From the NCBI GenBank assembly GCA_945861845.1, contig CAMAWS010000246.1, positions 1 to 5,710 on the forward strand: a stretch of DNA of 5,710 nt. Direction: 5' to 3'. The position numbers were made by a program, and so were the translations under genes. The stretch comes from Candidatus Sulfopaludibacter sp. SbA3. GTDB taxonomy: Bacteria > Acidobacteriota > Terriglobia > 20CM-2-55-15. Below are positions 1 to 5,710 of the stretch, piece by piece. A model generated the notes under the pieces. That model ran no database searches and was not told where the DNA came from. It was given only the letters and a program-made list of their open reading frames with translations. The first letter of the stretch is position 1; the number at the start of each line of letters is the position of its first letter.

Positions 1-6
1 AACTAC

Positions 7-35
7 GGAATTCGGGGGTGCGTCCCCCCAATTCC
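7..35. repeat. Strong GC-rich inverted repeat (hairpin)
   Basis: Arms 7-18 and 24-35 are complementary over 12 positions with one C/C mismatch (13 and 29), around a 5-nt loop (19-23). The core is GGGGG facing CCCCC, flanked by GGAATT facing AATTCC. On the minus strand it begins 2 nt after the stop codon of the microORF at 121-38, so it could terminate or stabilise that transcript. There is no run of T after it on either strand, so it is not a canonical intrinsic terminator. The AATTC-G(n) stem also recalls REP-like or IS200-type transposase-associated palindromes; that comparison is from memory and is an inference. A second, shorter imperfect inverted repeat (46-51 facing 62-67) lies next to it. 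Confidence 0.6.
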
Positions 36-37
36 TA

Positions 38-121
38 TCACCACACTCGTTCCATCCCTGAAACGAGAGTGCTTACCAGAAGCGCTATTGCGATCACCAG
101 ACCAATTACCAGAACTTTCAT
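38..121 (-). CDS. 27-residue hydrophobic microprotein with strong RBS
   Basis: This is a short minus-strand frame with ATG at 121-119 and TGA at 40-38. The peptide starts MKVLVIGLVIAIALLV and ends GMERVW. A single positive residue (Lys2) is followed by about 19 almost purely aliphatic or small residues, then a short polar tail with one Glu, one Arg and a Trp. This is the composition of a single transmembrane helix or an uncleaved signal anchor, and there is no Cys for a lipobox. The case for a real gene is the ribosome-binding site: GGGAGGTG at 132-125 leaves 5 nt between GGAGG and the ATG. It is the best Shine-Dalgarno match I noticed in the window. It lies about 170 nt beyond the amidase stop on the same strand, so it could be the last cistron of that operon or have its own promoter; I saw no convincing promoter. 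I recognise no family. It could also be a chance frame. Confidence 0.5.
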   Translation of the reverse strand: MKVLVIGLVIAIALLVSTLVSGMERVW

Positions 122-124
122 AAA

Positions 125-132
125 CACCTCCC
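125..132 (-). promoter_or_regulatory. Shine-Dalgarno of the microORF
   Basis: On the minus strand this reads GGGAGGTG, an almost full anti-16S match, with GGAGG (131-127) 5 nt before the ATG at 121. It is the main reason for calling the 27-residue frame a gene. Confidence 0.5.
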
Positions 133-294
133 TCACAGGTTATCCGGGCATGTGCACTGCCACTCGCGAAAACCTTTCAGGACGTGGGTTTCCGGGACTT
201 ATGCCTGTGGACATCCATCAAGTTTCTTGATCGGATTCCACCCGCTAAGCCCTTCTTCTCCTGATACATAAATCTTTCGCACCAGCAGAAGAAA
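132..294. other. Intergenic stretch without a recognised gene
   Basis: This is the non-coding interval between the amidase stop and the microORF. It contains one small perfect inverted repeat, ATCAAG-TTT-CTTGAT (217-231), with no T-tract. A 30-codon minus-strand frame beginning MYQEKKGLAG lies here but has only a weak ribosome-binding site. I see no RNA gene or convincing terminator. Confidence 0.4.
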
Positions 295-1863
295 TCAGGA
301 ACTGGTCGGCAGAAAACGCGGAGGCCGCCGGTGCTTGGTTGCCTGTTCGAACGCATACGCAATCCGCAGTAATGTCGCCTCGCTCCGGGAACGGCCGAAA
401 AACGAGATTCCGATCGGCAGGTCCTGTATGAAGCCGGCGGGAACCGTGATGTTGGGATATCCGGCGACCGCCGCGGGTGCGGCGCTACCGCCATCGACGT
501 GATCCCCGTGAGCGAAATCGCTGATCCATGCCGGACCGCCGGTGGGAGCGCAAATTGCGTCCAGGCGGTTCGTGTTCATGACGAGGTCGATTCCCTGCTC
601 GCGGCTAAGCCTTTGACTGGCTCTAAGGGCGGCCAGGTATTCACCGCTGGTCAACGGCCCCTTTGCCTCGGACTGCAGGAAAAGTTCCTGACCAAAGAAA
701 GGCATCTCACGGTCCCGGTTTCTTTCGTTGAAATCAATGACCTCTCGAAGAGATTTCACGGGCGCGGAGGGTCCGAGACTTTGAAGATAGGAATTCAAGT
801 CCGCTTTGAATTCATATTTTAAAACCTCGAGTTCCGAGTTTCTGAATAGATCGATGGTTCGGATGTTAACCGGGTCGACAATCTCTGCGCCATTTTGCCG
901 CATGGAGTCGATTGCGGCTTCCATAAGCTTATCGACATCCGAATCGAATCCGAAAAGGTTCCGCGCCACGCCGATTCGCGCGCCCCTCAGTCCGTTGCCA
1001 TCCAACGACGCCTCGTAATTGACGCCCGCCAGTACTCCCAGTAGTATCGCGCCGTCCATCACTGAGCGCGTTAAAGGACCGGCCACGTCCTGGCTGTGCG
1101 CCAGGGGAATGATGCCCGCTCCGCTGACCAGGCCCACCGATGGCTTGATGCCAACCAGGCCGTTGGCATTTGCGGGGCACACGATCGATCCGTCAGTCTC
1201 GGTCCCGATGGAGACCGTGCACAGGTTTGCGGAAGTCGCAACGGCCGAACCCGAACTGGAGCCGCACGGATTGCGATCGAGCACGTAGGGGTTGCGGCAC
1301 AGCCCGCCGCGTGCGCTCCATCCACTGGTCGATTGTGTCGATCGAAAGTTTGCCCACTCGCTCATGTTCGCCTTGCCGAGCAGGATGGCGCCCGCCGCCC
1401 GCAGCCTGGCGGCAACAAATGAATCGCTGGCTGGAATCGACCCTTCCAGCGCGAGCGAGCCCGCAGTTGTTGTCATGCTGTCGGCTGTCCCAACATTGTC
1501 TTTCAGCAGGACCGGAATTCCGTGCAATGGCCCGCGTGATCCCCTGGACCTGCGCTCCGCATCCAAAGCATCTGCAATCCGAAGGACATCGGGATTTATT
1601 TCGATAATCGACCGCAACGCCGGCCCCTGCTTATCGAGTTCGCCAATACGCCGAAGATATCCTTCCGTAACAGAGCGTGCCGTATGTTCACCGGACACAA
1701 TTCGCGCTTGAAGGTTTGCCATCGTGAGTTCTTCGAATTCAAACGATCCAATGGAAGAAATAGCGGGAACCGCCGATTCCGTGCTTCGAGTGCGGCCGCA
1801 TCCGGCAGCCGCAACGGCCCCGGCGAGAATGGCGTCCTTTACAAAGCGTCTTCGATCGATCAT
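295..1863 (-). CDS. Amidase-signature hydrolase, peptide amidase-like, probably exported
   Basis: This 522-residue protein hydrolyses a carboxamide to acid and ammonia, by family. It has the full amidase-signature Ser-cisSer-Lys triad: Lys121 in PVLLKDN, Ser202 in the CGSSSGSA loop, and nucleophile Ser226 in GTETDGSIVCP. Blocks such as SEWANFR, SGWSARGG and GIIPLAHSQDVAGP, and the C-terminal RRPPRF, match what I recall of Stenotrophomonas maltophilia peptide amidase (Pam), which removes C-terminal amides from peptides. That suggests a similar substrate rather than the tRNA-transamidation role of GatA. The N-terminus reads MIDRRRFVKD, then a short hydrophobic stretch ending AAAGC (Cys22). This is a twin-arginine signal with a weak lipobox, implying export and perhaps lipid anchoring. 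The start ATG lies 5 nt after the transporter stop, with AGGTG just upstream, so the two are probably translationally coupled. The gene looks intact at both ends. The exact substrate is not determinable. Confidence 0.9.
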   Translation of the reverse strand: MIDRRRFVKDAILAGAVAAAGCGRTRSTESAVPAISSIGSFEFEELTMANLQARIVSGEHTARSVTEGYLRRIGELDKQGPALRSIIEINPDVLRIADALDAERRSRGSRGPLHGIPVLLKDNVGTADSMTTTAGSLALEGSIPASDSFVAARLRAAGAILLGKANMSEWANFRSTQSTSGWSARGGLCRNPYVLDRNPCGSSSGSAVATSANLCTVSIGTETDGSIVCPANANGLVGIKPSVGLVSGAGIIPLAHSQDVAGPLTRSVMDGAILLGVLAGVNYEASLDGNGLRGARIGVARNLFGFDSDVDKLMEAAIDSMRQNGAEIVDPVNIRTIDLFRNSELEVLKYEFKADLNSYLQSLGPSAPVKSLREVIDFNERNRDREMPFFGQELFLQSEAKGPLTSGEYLAALRASQRLSREQGIDLVMNTNRLDAICAPTGGPAWISDFAHGDHVDGGSAAPAAVAGYPNITVPAGFIQDLPIGISFFGRSRSEATLLRIAYAFEQATKHRRPPRFLPTSS

Positions 1864-1868
1864 CGCAC

Positions 1869-3821
1869 CTACTCACTCATGAGAAATATCAAGGGCCGCA
1901 CATCATCCTCAGGCGTCAACTCCCAGTACTTCAGCAGGATCGTGTAGACAAGAAGTCCAGTCTCTCCCTCTCCCCAGAAAATAAAGCGGAAGGATTGCGT
2001 CATGAGGTTCATGCGCGTCAGGCCCAGGAAAATGCTGACAGGGTCGATCACTTCACTGATGTATGCAATGGTATTGGCAATGGCAATCGCGCCCGAGATC
2101 TCCACCACGAAATCCTCGCGTTCCTGGGTCACGCGGATTTGAATCGGCGAAAGAAATTCGCTGCGGTTGTCGAGAAGTTTCACATGAATAAAAGCCAGCG
2201 GCCCGCGAGGAGAGTAGTGCTTTCGCAGTTCCGCCGCCTTGATGAGGCGAGCATCGGAAGTGTTCGAACGCAGGGGCACGAGATTCACCTTTTTGCCCAC
2301 GATGTCCTGCCACACTCTGGCACTGTCGTCGTCCGCGAACGTGACTTCGGAAACTCGCAGTTCGGTAGCACGCCAATAGCGGCTGACTGCACTGATCACA
2401 ACCACGAAGGCGATAAAGATGCTTGCGATGATGACGCCATCCGGCCGCTCGATGATGTTATCCACGAGCGCGAAGGCAAAGACAGCGCTGACAATCCAGA
2501 AATAGACGCTGAGCATTGCTCCGTTGCGCGCGGTGGCCTCGTTTCTTTCGCGCCATAGGGCCAGGGCCACAGCGATGGCCGCAGATAGCATGAGGACCAG
2601 GACGCCCGTGGCGTAGGCGCCGGCCTGCGACTCGACATCCGCGTTGAAGACCAGGGTCACAATGAGTGCGCTGACGAACAGAACCAAAACGAGCGGCCGT
2701 CGGTAGGCAACCCACCGCGGCGCCATTCCGAAACGCGGCAGATATCGAGGAATCAGGTTGATCAGCCCTGCCATTGCAGACGCGCCGGCGAACCAGAGAA
2801 TCAGGATGGTCGATATGTCGTAGACGGTGCCGAAAACGCCGCCAAGATAAAGGTGGGCCAGGTAGGCAATCGCGCGGCCTCCGGCTTCCCCTCCGGTCCG
2901 GAATGCCTCTTCGGGAATCAGCAGCGTGGTGATGAAGCTCGACAAGACGAGCATGACGCTCATGATCACAGCCGCTGCCGTAAGCAGCAGGCGTGTGGCG
3001 CGAACGCGCTCGGGAGTTCCATTTCCCGAAACCAGAGGCATGACAGATACGCCGGTTTCGAAACCGCTCATGCCAAGCGCCAGTTTTGGAAATATGATGC
3101 CGGATGCGATCATGATCATCGTCCAGTCGCCATGCGCCATCAGGTCCAGCCGCCAGTTGGCGAGCAGTTCGGGGCGGCGGCCTATCTCGGCGAAGCCCCG
3201 CAGCAATACGACCATGTTCAGCAACAGGTATGGGACGGCCACGGCCGCGGCCAGCCCGATGGCCTCGACAAAGCCTTTGAGGAATACCAGGGCCAGCAGC
3301 GCCAGAAGACCCACGGTGAGCAAGACCCGCGCTTCGCCAAGAAACGGCTGAAGGTAAGGATTCTCCATGGCGTGCTGCGCTGCATCGGCGGCCGAAAGCG
3401 TCATCGTAATGACGAAATCCGTTGCAGCGAAACCAAGCAGGACTAGAACGAAAAGCTTTCCACGCCAACCCGGCAGCAGGTTCTCGAGCATTGCAATCGA
3501 TCCCTGTCCTGCGTAGGACCGGAAGGCGACCTGTGAATAGACAGGCAGGGCGCCCAGTAGTGTTACCCCGACCAGAATAATGGTCGCAATCGGCGAGAGC
3601 GCGCCGGCGGCGATCAGCGCGATGCCCGGCTGGTAACCCAGCGTCGAGAAGTAGTCCACTCCTGTAAGCCAGAGGACCATGTACCACGGATGAGTTTCGG
3701 TGTGCGCATGCTGCTCGTCCATGCTTCCGCCCGTCAGCAACCATCGCCCAAGCGCCGACGTCGGCTCCGCCGCGCCTCGCAGAGATATCTTGGAATCCAG
3801 GGATGACTTCGCCTTGATCAT
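1869..3821 (-). CDS. APC-superfamily amino acid permease-like transporter with C-terminal soluble domain
   Basis: This 650-residue inner-membrane protein has about 12 predicted membrane segments by eye, roughly at 47-74, 76-99, 122-147, 164-183, 185-209, 233-257, 274-303, 327-357, 375-392, 399-423, 436-456 and 462-483. The first helix contains GVDYFSTLGYQPGIAL, with the unwound small-residue/Pro character of APC-fold permeases. The sixth carries LGMSGFETGVSVMPLV. After about residue 485 comes a soluble tail of about 165 residues with no motif I can name, longer than in typical 450-500 residue APC carriers. By family it would be a secondary transporter of amino acids or similar solutes; the substrate cannot be read from sequence. 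The first ATG (3821) has no Shine-Dalgarno but is preceded by TATAAT. Met34 (ATG at 3722), with GGCGGAA just upstream, is an alternative start still before the first helix. The stop overlaps the ribosome-binding region of the downstream amidase. Confidence 0.85.
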   Translation of the reverse strand: MIKAKSSLDSKISLRGAAEPTSALGRWLLTGGSMDEQHAHTETHPWYMVLWLTGVDYFSTLGYQPGIALIAAGALSPIATIILVGVTLLGALPVYSQVAFRSYAGQGSIAMLENLLPGWRGKLFVLVLLGFAATDFVITMTLSAADAAQHAMENPYLQPFLGEARVLLTVGLLALLALVFLKGFVEAIGLAAAVAVPYLLLNMVVLLRGFAEIGRRPELLANWRLDLMAHGDWTMIMIASGIIFPKLALGMSGFETGVSVMPLVSGNGTPERVRATRLLLTAAAVIMSVMLVLSSFITTLLIPEEAFRTGGEAGGRAIAYLAHLYLGGVFGTVYDISTILILWFAGASAMAGLINLIPRYLPRFGMAPRWVAYRRPLVLVLFVSALIVTLVFNADVESQAGAYATGVLVLMLSAAIAVALALWRERNEATARNGAMLSVYFWIVSAVFAFALVDNIIERPDGVIIASIFIAFVVVISAVSRYWRATELRVSEVTFADDDSARVWQDIVGKKVNLVPLRSNTSDARLIKAAELRKHYSPRGPLAFIHVKLLDNRSEFLSPIQIRVTQEREDFVVEISGAIAIANTIAYISEVIDPVSIFLGLTRMNLMTQSFRFIFWGEGETGLLVYTILLKYWELTPEDDVRPLIFLMSE

Positions 3822-3830
3822 AGGTGGGTG

Positions 3831-3836
3831 ATTATA
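3831..3836 (-). promoter_or_regulatory. Perfect TATAAT -10 hexamer before the transporter gene
   Basis: On the minus strand a consensus TATAAT lies in the 34-nt gap between the dehydrogenase stop and the transporter ATG, with 9 nt (CACCCACCT) before the ATG. Transcription starting at the usual 6-8 nt beyond the -10 would begin at or just before the ATG, giving a leaderless or near-leaderless mRNA. That fits the absence of a Shine-Dalgarno there. The -35 at normal spacing is poor (CTGAGC, 3859-3854, 3 of 6 matches), so this is only a candidate internal promoter. Confidence 0.35.
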
Positions 3837-3855
3837 ACTGCCCGGTGGAATTCGC

Positions 3856-4806
3856 TCAGGTAAGTAAAACTTTCAAGACGCCAGCTTGGCTGGCCTTTGC
3901 AAAGGCACGAGGTGCCTCGCTGAGCGGAAATACCTCGGATATCATGTCTCCGACATTGATCCTGCCGCCCTTCAACAGGCCAAGCGCAGGCTCGAACCGG
4001 CCGCACCGGGAACCGACCAATGTTATTTCGTTCACGATGATCGGGGCCGTGTCGATCGACGCCATGCCATGCGTGGTGGACTTCATGAATACGGTCGCAC
4101 GGGGACGCGCCATCCCGACTGCCTCGGCGAGGCCTACGGCAGATCCGGTCGCTTCCACAATCCAGTCATAAGCCGCATTCGGCAACTTCTTTTTTCGAAG
4201 AACAGTCTGCACTCCAGCGCGTTCCGCGATCCGGAGCTTTTCCTTATGGCGTCCGAACAGATGCACGTTCTGCCGATTGGCATTCAGAACCTGTGCCACA
4301 AGAAGTCCCAGCTTGCCATCGCCGAGCACCGCCACTTCGGCGCCTTTTGGAATCTTCGCCTGGTCCAGAATCTCGCAGGCAGCGGCCAGCGGCTCCACAA
4401 ACACCGCATGTTCGGTCGGAACAGAGTTCGGCACGACATGCAGAGTCTCTTCGGGAAGCGTGAGGAATTCCCGAAATGCGCCCGGTTGCTTCACGATCCC
4501 GAGCACCTTTCGAGTGGGACAGTGCCGTCCAAGTCCCTTAAGGCACCACTCGCATTTCCGGCATGAGAGATTGATCTCTCCCACGACGCGGCGGCCAAGC
4601 AATTTCATGTTGTCCGCTTCGATGACTTCACCCACGAACTCATGGCCCGGAGTCCCGGAAAAACCATAGTAGCCGCGCTGCAGTTCCAGATCCGTATTGC
4701 AGATGCCAGCACACAACAGGCGAATCAGGGCAAAACCATCGGGCCGGCGCGGCCTGGGTACGCGCCTGGTTCTTACGTGACCTTCATCGAGATGAACGGC
4801 GATCAT
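3856..4806 (-). CDS. Zinc-binding medium-chain alcohol dehydrogenase-like oxidoreductase
   Basis: This is a cytoplasmic NAD(P)-dependent dehydrogenase of the MDR superfamily, 316 residues from the chosen start. The catalytic-zinc ligands are recognisable: Cys32 in CAGICNTD, His55-Glu56 in GTPGHEFVGEV, and Glu138 in FVEPLAAA. The structural-zinc lobe has four cysteines, Cys82, 85, 88 and 96 (SCRKCEWC...RHC). The Rossmann glycine motif is VLGDGKLG (about 160-167). At the end of the second strand, LFGRHKEKL has Gly-Arg where NAD-specific members usually carry Asp, which hints at NADP preference. The alcohol or polyol substrate cannot be assigned. The frame extends in-frame to an ATG at 4869, but I chose 4806: AAGGTAGG lies upstream of it and MIAVHL is the usual kind of MDR beginning, while the extra 21 residues look non-homologous. 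It is the first gene of the leftward operon and diverges from the integrase. Confidence 0.88.
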   Translation of the reverse strand: MIAVHLDEGHVRTRRVPRPRRPDGFALIRLLCAGICNTDLELQRGYYGFSGTPGHEFVGEVIEADNMKLLGRRVVGEINLSCRKCEWCLKGLGRHCPTRKVLGIVKQPGAFREFLTLPEETLHVVPNSVPTEHAVFVEPLAAACEILDQAKIPKGAEVAVLGDGKLGLLVAQVLNANRQNVHLFGRHKEKLRIAERAGVQTVLRKKKLPNAAYDWIVEATGSAVGLAEAVGMARPRATVFMKSTTHGMASIDTAPIIVNEITLVGSRCGRFEPALGLLKGGRINVGDMISEVFPLSEAPRAFAKASQAGVLKVLLT

Positions 4807-4848
4807 GGTTTGTAGCCTACCTTGGATAGAGCACGAGAGGACTGTTGA

Positions 4849-4877
4849 ATTCTGTAATTTGAGCGACATTTCGGCAA
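4849..4877 (-). promoter_or_regulatory. Candidate sigma-70 promoter for the dehydrogenase operon
   Basis: On the minus strand TTGCCG (4877-4872) and CAGAAT (4854-4849) are separated by 17 nt, each with 4 of 6 consensus matches. They lie about 40 nt upstream of the ATG at 4806, so the leader would still contain the AAGGTAGG ribosome-binding site. This is a weak match picked by eye and could be chance. Confidence 0.25.
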
Positions 4878-4940
4878 CAGTTGTCCTGTATTGGGCGATT
4901 TCTGCTGATTTGCGGGGTGTAAAGAACGTCCTTGCTCAAC

Positions 4941-4970
4941 TTGGCATTGGTCAGTGAATTGCCCTATATA
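4941..4970 (+). promoter_or_regulatory. Candidate promoter for the integrase gene
   Basis: TTGGCA (4941-4946, 5 of 6 matches to the -35 consensus) and TATATA (4965-4970, 4 of 6) are spaced by 18 nt on the plus strand, just ahead of the integrase. A start point 6-8 nt after the -10 would fall inside the GGAG ribosome-binding site (4975-4978), so the leader would be very short. That weakens the call. Confidence 0.3.
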
Positions 4971-4986
4971 GGCCGGAGCCCAATTA

Positions 4987-5661
4987 ATGTTGCTCGACGA
5001 CCTGAAAACCGCGATTCGCATCCGTCACTACAGCCGCCGGACAGAAGAAGCCTACGTTGGCTGGGTCAGGCGATTCATTCTCTTTAATGGGAAACGGCAC
5101 CCGAAGGAAATGGGCGATCCGGAGCTTCAAGCGTTTCTGACGCACCTCGCCATAAAGAAACAAGTCAGCGCGTCCACACAAAATCAAGCTCTGTCTGCGA
5201 TTCTGTTCCTGTACCGCGAGGTTCTAAAGGTTGGTGGTTTTAGCATTGACGTGGCTGTGCACGCTCGAAGGCCGGAAAGGCTCCCCGTTGTTCTCACCAG
5301 GCAGGAAGTCCGGGCCATATTGGATCTTATGACGGGAGCTTCCCGCCTTGTTGCATGCTTGCTGTATGGCGCTGGCTTGCGGTTGCTGGAATGTCAGACG
5401 TTGAGGGTGAAGGATGTGGATTTTGGCCGGAACGAAATCGTTGTTCGGGATGGAAAGGGTCAAAAAGATCGTGCGACGATGCTTCCGGACTCCACAAAGG
5501 AATCGTTGTCACAGCATCTGCAGAGAGTTCAAAAACTGCATTCGCAAGACCTGAAGCAAGGCGCTGGACGGGTGTCGCTGCCTGATGCGATTTGCCGCAA
5601 ATATCCCAACGCAGACCGCGAGCCATCGGGCAGACCGACGCGGGAAGGTATTTGCGGATAA
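4987..5661 (+). CDS. Integron-type tyrosine recombinase (IntI-like), C-terminally truncated, probable pseudogene
   Basis: This 224-residue frame starts at ATG 4987, with GGAG 8 nt upstream. Residues 1-85 form the N-terminal core-binding domain ([20 protein letters not shown] is typical), and [14 protein letters not shown] (99-112) opens the catalytic domain. Box I arginine is Arg132 in YGAGLRLLE, and the beta-hairpin lysine is Lys157 in RDGKGQKDR. Their 25-residue spacing equals that of Arg146 and Lys171 in IntI1 as I recall it. The segment [19 protein letters not shown] (to residue 212) is the extra region that separates integron integrases from XerC/D. After residue 212 the frame becomes unrelated ([12 protein letters not shown]) and stops. 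The second box (HxxR, H/W) and the nucleophilic Tyr are therefore missing. IntI proteins are normally about 320-340 residues, so this product could not recombine DNA. It diverges from the dehydrogenase operon. An intact gene with a sequencing error is the main alternative to a pseudogene. Confidence 0.8.
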   Translation: MLLDDLKTAIRIRHYSRRTEEAYVGWVRRFILFNGKRHPKEMGDPELQAFLTHLAIKKQVSASTQNQALSAILFLYREVLKVGGFSIDVAVHARRPERLPVVLTRQEVRAILDLMTGASRLVACLLYGAGLRLLECQTLRVKDVDFGRNEIVVRDGKGQKDRATMLPDSTKESLSQHLQRVQKLHSQDLKQGAGRVSLPDAICRKYPNADREPSGRPTREGICG

Positions 5662-5710
5662 TATATATGTGCGAGATCCGAAACCAGACAGTGTGTTCGT
5701 TATTACAGCA
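5648..5710 (+). pseudogene. Out-of-frame remnant of the integrase C-terminal half, running off the window
   Basis: In the +1 frame relative to the integrase, 5648-5683 reads [12 protein letters not shown]. This aligns with the VFAQHTHSTDPR segment I recall in IntI1, with the same six residues between VFA and DP. Further on, 5695-5709 in the original frame reads VRYYS, where IntI proteins have VRRHH; CAT/CAC to TAT/TAC would explain the change. One base fewer than expected lies between these two segments, and about 10 nt more than expected lies upstream, between KYP and VFA. This pattern suggests a gene with at least two indels rather than replacement by foreign DNA. The assignment rests on short matches. 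Confidence 0.45.

Noticed and set aside
217..231. Perfect 6-bp inverted repeat ATCAAG-TTT-CTTGAT as the amidase operon terminator
   Set aside because: The stem is short and AT-containing, with no T-run after it on the minus strand, so it is too weak to call a terminator.
177..494. 105-codon minus-strand frame overlapping the amidase end
   Set aside because: Most of it is out of frame within the conserved amidase C-terminus, and its final 30 codons have no good ribosome-binding site.
1995..2558. 187-codon plus-strand open frame inside the transporter gene
   Set aside because: It is antisense to a clear membrane-protein frame. Its translation is rich in His, Arg and Asp with no recognisable domain, as expected for a shadow of a high-GC gene.
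2853..3446. 197-codon plus-strand open frame, and a long minus-strand frame at 2458-3744, both overlapping the transporter
   Set aside because: The translations are low-complexity Gln/His/Arg-rich or Arg/Ala/Gly-rich, without helices or motifs. The transporter frame explains the region.
4807..4869. N-terminal extension of the dehydrogenase to ATG 4869
   Set aside because: The extra 21 residues are unlike MDR N-termini, the candidate promoter lies inside this stretch, and the ATG at 4806 has a better-placed ribosome-binding site.
4875..4883. CAACAGTTG palindrome as a LexA or other operator controlling the integrase
   Set aside because: It does not fit the CTGT-N8-ACAG pattern and is too short to distinguish from chance.
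4844..4940. GTTGAAT (4844-4850) and GCTCAAC (4934-4940) as the ends of an attC site
   Set aside because: An attC needs RYYYAAC first and GTTRRRY last on one strand. Here the order is reversed on both strands, and no inner paired boxes are evident.

Overview
The window looks like a piece of a moderately GC-rich bacterial chromosome. An Acidobacteriota-like or other soil/environmental bacterium is my guess from gene flavour only; there is no rRNA, tRNA or marker gene to fix the taxon. Almost all of it (about 38-4806) is read from the minus strand. Only the right end (4987 onward) is read from the plus strand.

Minus-strand block, in transcription order: (1) a zinc-binding medium-chain dehydrogenase (start 4806, stop at 3856); (2) after a 34-nt gap, a 650-residue APC-superfamily amino-acid-permease-like transporter with a soluble C-terminal domain (3821-1869); (3) after only 5 nt, an amidase-signature enzyme closely resembling peptide amidase, with a twin-arginine/lipobox-type N-terminus (1863-295). 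The tight transporter-amidase junction argues for co-transcription. A plausible but unproven theme is that the exported amidase removes amide groups from peptides or amides outside the cytoplasm, the permease takes up products, and the dehydrogenase works on a related metabolite. A perfect TATAAT hexamer lies 9 nt before the transporter's first ATG, so the transporter-amidase pair may also have its own promoter and a near-leaderless transcript.

Left end (1-294): past the amidase stop there is no large gene. It holds a 27-residue, single-membrane-span microORF (121-38, minus) with a near-ideal Shine-Dalgarno sequence. Two nucleotides after its stop comes a strong GC-rich inverted repeat (7-35).

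Right end (4987-5710): divergent from the dehydrogenase is an integron-type tyrosine recombinase (IntI-like). Its N-terminal half and first catalytic box are well conserved, but its frame breaks at about residue 212 and stops at 5661. Recognisable IntI sequence continues in other frames to the window edge, so this is most likely a decaying integrase. No attC sites or gene cassettes are visible. The operon to its left is ordinary chromosomal sequence, not a cassette array.

I see no complete undescribed defence or mobile system. The most interesting items are the decayed integrase, the microORF-hairpin unit, and the peptide amidase/permease/dehydrogenase gene set.
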